From assembly GCF_017565645.3 (NCBI RefSeq), contig NZ_CP086136.1, positions 5,315,501 through 5,379,500 of the forward strand: DNA of 64,000 bases, given 5' to 3'. Position numbers and translations under genes: made by a program. This document shows positions 1 through 6,125 of this stretch, piece after piece. The notes under the pieces are model-generated. The model had not been told where the DNA came from. It saw only the letters and a program-made list of their open reading frames with translations, and made no database searches. This stretch comes from Bradyrhizobium barranii subsp. barranii (lineage in GTDB: Bacteria > Pseudomonadota > Alphaproteobacteria > Rhizobiales > Xanthobacteraceae). Each line of letters begins with the position of its first letter. The first letter of the stretch is position 1.

Positions 1-125
1 TCGCTGGCCAACGATGTGCGGGCGACGCCTAGCGCCTTCGTCAGATCATCCAGCATTTGACCGGTAAGAGAGGTTGAATTTGGCAACGTAACTGCTGCGG
101 GGGCCGGCACGGTCGGAACTGACAT
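1..125 (-). CDS. Hypothetical protein, N-terminal fragment running off the window
   Basis: An ATG at 125-123 opens a frame that stays open to the left edge (41 codons). It reads MSVPTVPAPAAV, then a segment ending near LDDLTKALGVARTSLA. The Pro/Ala-rich start followed by an amphipathic helix looks coding, but the family is not recognisable from so short a fragment. A purine-rich GCGAGAAA lies about 5 bases upstream as a weak ribosome site. The bulk of the gene lies outside the window. Confidence 0.45.
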   Translation of the reverse strand, partial: MSVPTVPAPAAVTLPNSTSLTGQMLDDLTKALGVARTSLAS

Positions 126-441
126 CAAGTTTCTCGCTTGCAACTTTCTTGAAACGCCCAAGAATAGCGCAACCTGCGGGAATGTGAATCAGTGAATGTG
201 TCCGTTGGGCCTAGCCCGTCTTATTCGCGAGAGGGCGCCTAAGAGGCTGGCGAGCGTGGTGTAAAGCGCTGATGCGGCGTAGGATTCGGTTGTGAAGCCA
301 ACCCCATCACCTCAACCGCGAACGCCACGCCCGCCATGACCGATGGACGATTTCAGACCACTATCGAGAAGCAAGAATTCAACACAAATAAAGCCTCTGC
401 CTCGCGCTCGATCTCTTCATGCTTCTGCCGAAGGTGCCGAA
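126..441. other. Intergenic stretch without a supported gene
   Basis: This 316-base stretch has many stops in all frames and lower GC than the surroundings. I see no tRNA, no convincing hairpin terminator and no repeat. It should contain the promoter of the leftward gene at 1-125. Confidence 0.4.
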
Positions 442-678
442 TTAGTGAGAACATGTCAGTTTAGATTGGCTAATAGTTCCGTTCTTGCAAACAAACTTAC
501 CATTCTCACAATGAGAAACACCACCTTTCTTGCCTGAACAAGGCGTGTTCCGGGCTTCGGCGATCGAGACTGAGCCGAGGAAGACAAGAAGGACCGTAGC
601 CAATAAGCCTGCGCCCGTGCCAGCGAGCGTCCCGAACGCAGCGATACCCGCGACAGACATTTTCTTGACGCAGTTCAT
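442..678 (-). CDS. Small exported Cys-rich protein
   Basis: The 78-residue product starts MNCVKKMSVAG, with a long hydrophobic segment (about residues 8-38) ending in a likely signal-peptidase site around SIAEA. The mature part of about 35 residues carries four cysteines in the pattern TPCSGKKGG, HCENGKFVC and LTCSH, suggesting two disulfides in the periplasm. Small proteins with the CSGKKGG...HC...F.C.G(S/T)IS pattern are common and uncharacterised in Bradyrhizobium-like genomes. The start at 678 is chosen because AGGAG lies 10 bases upstream; ATGs at 717 and 756 would give a longer N-terminus with no better signal. Codon use looks host-like, so the gene probably lies outside the prophage. 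Confidence 0.7.
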   Translation of the reverse strand: MNCVKKMSVAGIAAFGTLAGTGAGLLATVLLVFLGSVSIAEARNTPCSGKKGGVSHCENGKFVCKNGTISQSKLTCSH

Positions 679-1010
679 CGCGAAATTTCTCCTGGTGGCC
701 GAGACAAATGGTGCCATGGCATGTCGTAGTTGTAGGAGGAACGCCCCCTTGACCATGAAGTCGCAGCCAGTTTGATAGTCTCGTTTCGGAGGCTGATCAC
801 CTACCGCATCTAATAGGCCGCTCGCGCCGGTTTCTTTGGACGCGGCACGACCGCGACTCCGCGTTACTCAATCTTTCTTCAACTTAACTAGAAACTCGGA
901 CCGAGATATAGCCGCACCATGCCTGGTCAGCATGCCGTCCGATTGGCGTCGGATGGATCGACTTATCCCCAGAGCTGTCGCCCGGCTGGAGATCAGGGTG
1001 GTTCGCTGGA
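679..1010. other. Intergenic stretch, probable left prophage boundary
   Basis: No open frame here has coding character. The stretch separates the host-like small exported gene from the first phage-operon gene, so the left attachment site should lie in or near it. I looked for the tRNA-Arg 3' sequence found at 42704-42780 and did not find it. Confidence 0.35.
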
Positions 1011-1257
1011 CTAGCCCATCGTCGGCGGCTCGAAGTCGGGCCGGATATCTGCGCCGCGCTGGCCGCATTTGCTGCAGGTGAATTTGGGCTTGAGATCCGA
1101 CAAGCGGACATCGTCCGGCCATTGATCGACCTGGTCAGGCGTTAGCGTGATGTGATGGCCGCAGCGATAATCGGCGTAGTAGACCAGCAGGCCGCGCGGT
1201 GCCGCCGCGACCGGCGCGCATTTCGCCAACCGTGATCTTTTGCGCGCGCTCGCTCAT
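1011..1257 (-). pseudogene. Zinc-ribbon-like small protein, apparently frameshifted
   Basis: The start ATG (1257-1255) overlaps the stop of the upstream gene as ATGA. The first frame reads MSERAQKITVGEMRA and then loses coding character. A second frame picks up at about 1215 with RGLLVYYADYRCGHHITL and ends ...FTCSKCGQRGADIRPDF. Together they resemble a family common in Bradyrhizobium (GEMRA...GLLVYC.DY.C.H.I...WPDDVRLSDL.P.F.C..CG..GADVRPDF), recalled from memory. The conserved Cys/His residues suggest zinc binding. The frame change falls in the GC-rich run 1205-1220. Read alone, the second frame can start only at TTG (1229). A single-base indel or sequencing error is the simplest explanation. 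Confidence 0.6.
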
Positions 1258-1466
1258 TCGCCGCCGACCAGGTGCAGGCCGCGGATCTCGCCGCGGGCGA
1301 GCCAATCGAGGTGGTGCAGACCTGCGCCGCAAGCTTGTCGGTGGCGCTCTTGCAAACGTTGCGGCCGTAGTCCGAGAGGCCGTCGCGGCCGCGCGCCAAA
1401 ACTGCGATCACCGTGGTCCATTCCTCGCAAGACGACGCCGACCGGCGCATTCGGAAAATCAGTCAT
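1254..1466 (-). CDS. Small phage-operon protein, possible frameshift
   Basis: The 70-residue frame starts at ATG 1466 (MTDFPNAPVGVVLRG), overlapping the stop of the upstream membrane peptide as ATGA; GGGAG lies 9 bases upstream. The last part (HHLDWLARGEIRGLHLVGGE) has good codon use. The middle (about 1340-1420) is Arg-rich and reads better in another frame, as ...LSDYGRNVCKSATDKLAAQV. The gene may therefore be two in-frame halves joined by a compensating or single indel near 1335 and 1430. Function is unknown. It belongs to the leftward integrase operon. Confidence 0.45.
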   Translation of the reverse strand: MTDFPNAPVGVVLRGMDHGDRSFGARPRRPLGLRPQRLQERHRQACGAGLHHLDWLARGEIRGLHLVGGE

Positions 1467-1543
1467 CCAAGTGCACTCCCGATCGCTGCAACAATGGCAG
1501 CGAGGAATGCGATCTCGCCGACCAGGCCAAGCAGAAAATCCAT
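1463..1543 (-). CDS. 26-residue membrane peptide downstream of integrase
   Basis: ATG 1543 follows the integrase stop by one base, and the product MDFLLGLVGEIAFLAAIVAAIG... ends in a TGA that overlaps the next ATG. It is almost entirely one hydrophobic helix. The tight coupling on both sides and the clean frame suggest that it is translated. Function is unknown; a small membrane or toxin-like peptide is possible, but nothing in the sequence shows this. Confidence 0.5.
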   Translation of the reverse strand: MDFLLGLVGEIAFLAAIVAAIGSALG

Positions 1544-1544
1544 C

Positions 1545-2690
1545 TCAGGCGCCTTTCTTCTCGATCGCCTTGGGTTGGCTCTGCTCGACCTGGCGCGGCG
1601 CGGTCGCTTCCATCGCTGCGCGCATGTCCTCGACCGTCGCGTCAGTGTAAAACTTTGCGGTGATCGCGATGTCGGTATGGCCGAGGATTTTCTGCACCAC
1701 GCGCAGATTGCCGGTTTTGCGCAAGGTGCGCATGCCGGTCGTGTGGCGCAAATCGTGGATCCGCGCGTCAACGCCGGCTTTTTTCCATTTCCGTTTGTTT
1801 GATCCGATGCCGTAATAGGTGATCGGATAGCGCTTGCCTTTGATGCGCGCCTCGCCGTTTTTCGGGTGTTTTTTCCAGGTGCGCTGCGCCTTGAACGTGA
1901 AAACATATTCGGCGTGCTGGCCGCGGCGTTTCCAGAGGATCTCGTAGGCCTCGGCCGAAAGCGGCAGCACGCGCGGCACGCCGCCCTTTGTCATGACGCG
2001 GATGACGGCGAGATCAAAATCGACCTGCGACCAGGTCAGCACCAGGTTTGCGCGGCGCAGGCCGGTGATGATGGCGAAGCGGCGCAGCTCGGCAAAGTCG
2101 ATATCCTCGACCTGGTCGAGTGTGGTTTCCTCGGCCGCCGAGATTTCACGCACGGGCCGCTTTATTTCCTTCTGCTTGTGCTTTTTCCAGACCGGCTCGC
2201 GGATGATCGCGGCGTTCCAGTTGTCGCGGGCGCGGCGCATGACGCGGCGTAGCAGGTCGATGCTACGATTGACCGTGGTCGGGGTGATCGGCCGATACAG
2301 TTGCCGGCCTTTGTCGTCGACGTGGTCGCGGCGAACGTCCTTGCTGCGCTCCTCAACCATGCGCGAGACGACGTCGTCGTTGATGTCGTGCAGATACGTC
2401 CTGGCGCCGATGATCTCGACCAGGCGCTCGAGCGCGGATTTGATCTTGGCGTCGGCCAGCCTCGAGCCGTGCGTGCTCCACCAGCGATCGCAAGCGGCTT
2501 TGAATGTCAGCGGCTCGGCGCCGGCGGCGCGGATCCGGTCGACGATGATTTGCGCGTCGGCCTTGCGGGCTTCTTCAAGCCGGGCCGCGTCATCCTCATG
2601 CCGCAGCTTGGTCGAGCCGGAAAATCGATAACTGTCGATCCGGAAATCGTAATGCCAGAACGGCGATCGCTTGGGGCGATAGAGGGACAT
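1545..2690 (-). CDS. int: Tyrosine-type site-specific integrase
   Basis: The 381-residue protein integrates and excises the prophage by strand exchange at att sites. The N-terminal 60 residues (MSLYRPKRSPFWHYDF...) form the arm-binding region, residues 62-155 the SAM-like core-binding domain, and residues 185-360 the catalytic domain. Catalytic residues are visible: Arg213 in TGLRR, Lys235 in MTKGG, His312-Arg315 in HDLRH, His338 in LGHTD and the nucleophile Tyr348 in AKFYTD. The start at 2690 gives the standard integrase N-terminus. The upstream HTH gene overlaps it by 184 bases. It is the main gene of a leftward operon, which is the usual arrangement at a prophage end. Confidence 0.95.
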   Translation of the reverse strand: MSLYRPKRSPFWHYDFRIDSYRFSGSTKLRHEDDAARLEEARKADAQIIVDRIRAAGAEPLTFKAACDRWWSTHGSRLADAKIKSALERLVEIIGARTYLHDINDDVVSRMVEERSKDVRRDHVDDKGRQLYRPITPTTVNRSIDLLRRVMRRARDNWNAAIIREPVWKKHKQKEIKRPVREISAAEETTLDQVEDIDFAELRRFAIITGLRRANLVLTWSQVDFDLAVIRVMTKGGVPRVLPLSAEAYEILWKRRGQHAEYVFTFKAQRTWKKHPKNGEARIKGKRYPITYYGIGSNKRKWKKAGVDARIHDLRHTTGMRTLRKTGNLRVVQKILGHTDIAITAKFYTDATVEDMRAAMEATAPRQVEQSQPKAIEKKGA

Positions 2691-2944
2691 GGCTCGGTCT
2701 CGGTCAGGTGCTGCATAAACCGCGTGACATCGGCGATGGTGAAAACCCGATGGCGACGGGTGCGGCCGAGGCCTTTGAGCCGACCGACCAGGTTGCCGGC
2801 GGAAACATGCCGCGCGATCGTCTCGCGATGCAAGGGGATGAGCTCGGCGAGCTCGGGAACGCTGATGGTGGCGCGGCCGGCAAAGGCGGCCTCGAGCGCC
2901 TGGCGCAGCTCGAGCGGATCCGCGGGCAGGGGGCGGGCGGTCAT
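2507..2944 (-). CDS. HTH DNA-binding protein, excisionase-like
   Basis: The first 80 residues carry a winged-helix/MerR-like HTH: ISVPELAELIPLHRETIARH is the helix-turn-helix, followed by LVGRLKGLGRTRRHRVFTIADVTR-type wing and helix. Such proteins upstream of integrase usually act as excisionase or directionality factor. The frame stays open 184 bases into the integrase gene, so the C-terminal ~60 residues are encoded on overlapping DNA. These residues are Arg/Ser/Pro-rich and may be a chance extension. The upstream gene overlaps its start by 4 bases. Confidence 0.7.
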   Translation of the reverse strand: MTARPLPADPLELRQALEAAFAGRATISVPELAELIPLHRETIARHVSAGNLVGRLKGLGRTRRHRVFTIADVTRFMQHLTETEPCPSIAPSDRRSGITISGSTVIDFPARPSCGMRMTRPGLKKPARPTRKSSSTGSAPPAPSR

Positions 2945-3132
2945 CGCTCGGCCTCGACCAGGTGGACGCGATCGCCGATGATTTGCGCGCGGCCGGCAGC
3001 GACCAGGCGGTCGACGACGCTGTCGCCGATCCGCCTGCTGCCATAGCGCCAGCCGCGCGGGCGCCGCTCAAAGGGGCTGGATTTCAGCAGCGCCAGGTAA
3101 AAATAATAATCCGATGGCAATCGCCGGCTCAT
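2941..3132 (-). CDS. Small phage protein (63 aa)
   Basis: The product MSRRLPSDYYFYLALLKSSPFERRPRGWRYG... ends VHLVEAER and is basic overall. The middle part (GSRRIGDSVVDRLVAAGRAQIIGDRVHLV) looks like a small winged-helix fragment: two helices and a hairpin, as in proteins that read one locus-specific site. It overlaps the next gene by ATGA and lies in the integrase operon. I do not recognise a family. Confidence 0.6.
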   Translation of the reverse strand: MSRRLPSDYYFYLALLKSSPFERRPRGWRYGSRRIGDSVVDRLVAAGRAQIIGDRVHLVEAER

Positions 3133-3139
3133 GCGGTCC

Positions 3140-3460
3140 TCACTGCGCCGCGGCGTCGAGGAACGTCATCGCCGCGGCGACGGCCGCGAGCGTAGTGTCG
3201 AGCTCGGCCTCGTCGGGAAGCGGCGCCAGCGGACCGTCGATCAGGACGTGAAAACGCGCGGCGAATGCGCGGGCCTCGTGCATCGCCTCGTCATGACCAA
3301 CGTGCGGTTGCCAAGCCGCATAGATGCGTGATGCAGCATCATTAACCATGCGGGGGGATTGCGCTGGCGCGGGGTCGCGTCCGGAAATTGTGTCCATTGC
3401 CAAGGTTTCCCGATGGGGGGAGGATGGCGCCTTCTCGGCAAGGTCAGGGACGGGGTGCAT
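3140..3460 (-). CDS. Hypothetical phage protein (106 aa)
   Basis: First gene of the leftward operon, with GGAG 8 bases before ATG 3460. Residues 40-106 (AASRIYAAWQPHVGHDEAMHEARAFAARF...LDTTLAAVAAAMTFLDAAAQ) are predicted helical and acidic, and the N-terminal 35 residues look disordered. A second ATG at 3397 is possible. No family is recognised. The position just downstream of the operator region suggests early or lysogenic expression. Confidence 0.6.
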   Translation of the reverse strand: MHPVPDLAEKAPSSPHRETLAMDTISGRDPAPAQSPRMVNDAASRIYAAWQPHVGHDEAMHEARAFAARFHVLIDGPLAPLPDEAELDTTLAAVAAAMTFLDAAAQ

Positions 3461-3491
3461 GGCAAGACTCCGCTGGGATTCGCGTCAACGG

Positions 3492-3540
3492 TATACACGG
3501 GCAGTGCATAAATTCCTAGCAAAATGCACACGACGTTTAT
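3492..3540. promoter_or_regulatory. Operator-like repeats in the divergent left promoter region
   Basis: Two motifs lie between the leftward operon and the rightward gene at 3567. TATACAC at 3492-3498 and GTGCATA at 3504-3510 form a 6/7 inverted repeat with a 5-base spacer. A CAAAATGCAC element at 3520-3529, followed by ACGT..TAT, matches the element at 4502-4511 by the repressor gene. The sharing of this sequence between two promoter regions suggests that the same regulator (XRE repressor or Cro-like protein) binds both. Confidence 0.5.
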
Positions 3541-3566
3541 TTTGAGGGCCACAGGGACACGAGGAA

Positions 3567-4169
3567 ATGCAAATGGGAATGCAATCGTCTGAAAAAACCG
3601 ATGGCCTGCGCCGTCTAGCGTTACAGTTGGCGCTGCAGCTGCCGGAATCCGTGGAGGATGCACGCAGGGTGTTGGTCATGACCGGCGAGTGCCTCGATCA
3701 GTTCTTGATCGAGCAATCAGGCAGTTTGAGCGCCTGGCAGCGCGCCAAACGGCTCGGCTGGCGGGTCGACGTCGCTGCGGAGAATCGGCCCGGCCTTGCG
3801 GCGGCCGAGGCTTCGCCGTCGGTGTCGCGCGCGCTGTGCTGGGCGCTGGCGACGCTCGGCGTGACTGCGCCGCTGGCGCTGCTGCTGGTCAACACGGTCG
3901 GCGGCGGCGCCGGGTTCTGCTTTGGCTTCGCCGTGATCCTGATATCGATGGTTTTTGGAGTGCTGCCGGCGCTGGCGCTGGCCGGCGCCAGCCCGATTAT
4001 CCACAATCTTGTAGTGGTGCCGCCGGCTTTCGCGCTGCAGGTGCCGAGCAAGCAGGAATTAGTTTGGGCTGTGTTCTACGTGTTTTTCGCGCTGTCGGTG
4101 CCGCCCTTGCTGCGGCGCCTGAACCATTTGCGGCGCTTGGCGGCGCGACCTCTGAAGGGTGACGGCTAG
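3567..4169 (+). CDS. Phage membrane protein (200 aa)
   Basis: The N-terminal ~70 residues are soluble and helical (LRRLALQLALQLPESVEDARRVLVMTGECLDQFL). Residues about 88-115, 117-140 and 160-178 form three hydrophobic helices (ATLGVTAPLALLLVNTVGGG, FAVILISMVFGVLPALALAG, LVWAVFYVFFALSVPPLL), followed by a basic tail. It is transcribed alone, rightward, from the operator region, with its 3' end abutting the convergent repressor gene. A role as a lysogenic membrane protein (for example superinfection exclusion) is possible but is inferred only from location and topology. Confidence 0.6.
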   Translation: MQMGMQSSEKTDGLRRLALQLALQLPESVEDARRVLVMTGECLDQFLIEQSGSLSAWQRAKRLGWRVDVAAENRPGLAAAEASPSVSRALCWALATLGVTAPLALLLVNTVGGGAGFCFGFAVILISMVFGVLPALALAGASPIIHNLVVVPPAFALQVPSKQELVWAVFYVFFALSVPPLLRRLNHLRRLAARPLKGDG

Positions 4170-4444
4170 CGCTTTTTCTGCAGCTCGATCTGCACTTGCG
4201 GCGGCAGTGATGAATTCATCAGGCCGCGGTAAATCCAGTCGATTGTAACGCCGGTCGCCTGGCAGACCCTGATCGCCTGGTCGATCGAGATCCGGCGCCG
4301 GCCGCTTTCGTAATTATTCCAGGCTTGGGTTTCGATCCCGACCAGCCGGCACCAGTCGGCCTGGTTCATTTTGAACGCCTCGCGGGTCCGCTTGAGGCGG
4401 CCTGCGACCGTGTCGAGGCTGTTGTCGCGATCGTGCCGGGTCAT
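4166..4444 (-). CDS. XRE-family phage repressor (CI-like, no peptidase domain)
   Basis: The 92-residue protein has a classic HTH_3 domain: VAGRLKRTREAFKMNQADWC, then RLVGIETQAWNNYESGRRRISIDQAIRVCQATGVTIDWIYRG. It lacks a C-terminal LexA-type protease domain, so RecA-triggered self-cleavage is not expected. It is divergent from the Cro-like gene at 4539 with operator motifs between them, the arrangement of a lysogeny switch. ATG 4444 is chosen; a TTG at 4480 would add 12 residues and run into the operator region. Confidence 0.8.
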   Translation of the reverse strand: MTRHDRDNSLDTVAGRLKRTREAFKMNQADWCRLVGIETQAWNNYESGRRRISIDQAIRVCQATGVTIDWIYRGLMNSSLPPQVQIELQKKR

Positions 4445-4500
4445 GGCCGGCACTGTGCTGAATACGTTGGTTCCTAACAATTTTATATCCGCTTATGCTT

Positions 4501-4522
4501 TCAAAATGCACGTAACGTGTAT
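4501..4522. promoter_or_regulatory. Operator in the repressor/Cro divergent promoter
   Basis: TGCACGTAACGTGTA at 4507-4521 is an imperfect palindrome (6 of 7 pairs around a central A). It is embedded in CAAAATGCAC (4502-4511), which also occurs at 3520-3529. It sits between the diverging repressor and Cro-like genes, where a phage switch operator is expected. Confidence 0.6.
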
Positions 4523-4538
4523 ATTCCGGGCCGTGTCG

Positions 4539-4784
4539 ATGATTCGCCAATGTGATTCCTGGCCGTTGCTCGAGACCGCTGACGCGGTGATCGACGGCGT
4601 CGGCGGCACCTTCGCGGCTGCCAAAATCAGCGGCCGGCCGGCGCAGCAAGTCTCGAATTGGCGCCGGACCGGGACGTTGGCACCGGGCACCTTCCTTAAT
4701 TTCCAGCGCGCCCTGGCCGAGCGCCAGCTGCGCGCCAGGCCGTCGCTGTGGCGGATCGATGAGCCGGCGAATGGCGCCGAATAA
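4539..4784 (+). CDS. Cro-like HTH regulator
   Basis: The 81-residue protein starts MIRQCDSWPLLETADAVIDG. Its HTH reads VGGTFAAAKISGRPAQQVSNWRR, with the helix-turn-helix at about residues 21-43, typical of Cro/YdaS-like proteins. GTG 4533 would add two residues. It is the first gene rightward from the switch and is divergent from the XRE repressor. The likely role is to shut off the repressor and commit to early transcription. Confidence 0.7.
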   Translation: MIRQCDSWPLLETADAVIDGVGGTFAAAKISGRPAQQVSNWRRTGTLAPGTFLNFQRALAERQLRARPSLWRIDEPANGAE

Positions 4785-4799
4785 GGGTTTGGGTTCCTC

Positions 4800-5207
4800 A
4801 TGATGAAACCAAGCTATCGGAGAGGCGGCGCGGGCGCAAAAATGGGCGCCGAGGAAATCCTCGGTAAATCCCGCAGGGATCATCGGTGGTTTGCGCCGGT
4901 CCTGGTCGAGCTGCGCAAGGTTTTTAAGCAGAAATTGGCGGCCGAGCTCGCGTTGATCGCGAATCGCTCGACCAGGGTTTGCGAGGACTGGATCGCGACG
5001 CCGCCGCGCGGCGCGCCGGACGGCGAGGCGCTCAACGCGCTGCTTAACAGCCGGATCGGCGACGTCGTCTGGAAAGCCTTGACCAGGTCATGCGCCGAGC
5101 CGTGGCGCAAAAAGCTCAATCGCCAGATGGAAATTTCGCAGCTGCTCGATCAGCAGCGGGAAACCGCGGCGCGTCTGGCGGCGCTGCAGGACGGCGGGGA
5201 TCTGTGA
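4800..5207 (+). CDS. Hypothetical early phage protein (135 aa)
   Basis: A basic N-terminus is followed by a mostly helical body. The C-terminal helix WRKKLNRQMEISQLLDQQRETAARLAALQ looks like a coiled coil. There is no recognised domain or catalytic motif. The stop TGA overlaps the next ATG (TGATG). It is part of the early operon that runs to 11456 with nearly every junction overlapping. Confidence 0.6.
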   Translation: MMKPSYRRGGAGAKMGAEEILGKSRRDHRWFAPVLVELRKVFKQKLAAELALIANRSTRVCEDWIATPPRGAPDGEALNALLNSRIGDVVWKALTRSCAEPWRKKLNRQMEISQLLDQQRETAARLAALQDGGDL

Positions 5208-5380
5208 TGGATGACGATCTGCTCAGCTGGGCGATGCTCGGGACCGTGCTGCTGTCGCTCGGCATCACCACGATCGTGACCGCCGAGCTGATGCCGGACG
5301 TGCAGACCTATCGCAAGGCGCGCGTGCTGCACGCCGGCGACAATTTCCGCCCGGTCATGCTGACGGTGGTGCATCGATGA
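5207..5380 (+). CDS. Small single-span membrane protein (57 aa)
   Basis: [27 protein letters not shown] gives one transmembrane helix (residues 7-27), and the remaining 30 residues ([24 protein letters not shown]) are soluble. Start and stop both overlap neighbours (TGATG upstream, ATGA downstream), which supports translation. Function is unknown. Confidence 0.6.
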   Translation: MDDDLLSWAMLGTVLLSLGITTIVTAELMPDVQTYRKARVLHAGDNFRPVMLTVVHR

Positions 5381-5634
5381 GCAAGGCGGAAACCCGCGCC
5401 GGCAAGATCGCCAAGGATCAGCTGCAATCGATCATCGAGAGGGTCGAGCGGCTGCTCGAGGAGAAAAAGGCGATCGCCGACGACGTCGCTGCTGTCTACG
5501 CCGAGGCCAAGGGAAACGGTTACGACACGAAGGCACTCAAGGCGATCGTCAGGATGCGCGCGCAGGATCCGAACGAGCGCGCGGAATTCGAGGCCATCCT
5601 CGAAACCTACATGCAAGCGCTGGGGATGCTGTGA
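5377..5634 (+). CDS. gapR: GapR-family (DUF2312) DNA-binding protein
   Basis: The 85-residue protein matches the Caulobacter GapR family along its length: [40 protein letters not shown] and a C-terminal [12 protein letters not shown]. Cellular GapR forms tetramers that clamp overtwisted DNA ahead of replication and transcription forks and help topoisomerases. A phage copy in the early operon, upstream of the replication initiator, plausibly supports phage DNA replication or silences or modulates host chromatin. That role is inference; the family assignment rests on clear sequence pattern. Confidence 0.85.
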   Translation: MSKAETRAGKIAKDQLQSIIERVERLLEEKKAIADDVAAVYAEAKGNGYDTKALKAIVRMRAQDPNERAEFEAILETYMQALGML

Positions 5635-6125
5635 TGATGCAGGCGCCGGTCAACATCATCGGGGCGCGCGCGGTCGATTTCGAGCAAGGCCTGCCCGATT
5701 TGACGCTGACGCCGTGGCGCCGCGTCTGGCTGTCGTCGCGCGAGCCGATCTGGACGCTGGTCGACGCCGAGGATTTCGACTGGCTGATGCAATGGCAGTG
5801 GAACGTCTGGCACGGCGGCCGCGGCAAGGAATGTTTTCTCTACGCCAAGCGCAACACGGGCGCGCGGCGCGACACGGTGCGAATGCATCGCGAGTTGCAG
5901 ATCCGCTGCGAGCCGCGGGATGACGACTACCTGGCGCGGCACGTCGTCGATCATATCAACGGCCAGACGCTCGATAACCGCCGCGCCAATCGTCGCTGGT
6001 CGACCAAGCGCGACAACAGCATCAACCGCCGCGTGCGCGGCGAGGCGCCGAGCCTCGACAAGATCCTCGCCGGCCTGCTCGCAACCCTGCCGGCGCGGCA
6101 CCACGACCAGGAGATCCCGTTTTGA
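5631..6125 (+). CDS. HNH endonuclease (homing-type)
   Basis: The C-terminal half carries an HNH core: VRMHRELQ, then [20 protein letters not shown], where DH and N..R..N supply the metal and catalytic residues, followed by [10 protein letters not shown] as the AP2/NUMOD-like tail. The N-terminal part ([27 protein letters not shown]) is the typical lead-in of phage HNH proteins that start with a 'switching' beta module. It could be a free-standing homing nuclease or act in recombination. It overlaps both neighbours by 4 bases. Confidence 0.75.
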   Translation: MMMQAPVNIIGARAVDFEQGLPDLTLTPWRRVWLSSREPIWTLVDAEDFDWLMQWQWNVWHGGRGKECFLYAKRNTGARRDTVRMHRELQIRCEPRDDDYLARHVVDHINGQTLDNRRANRRWSTKRDNSINRRVRGEAPSLDKILAGLLATLPARHHDQEIPF

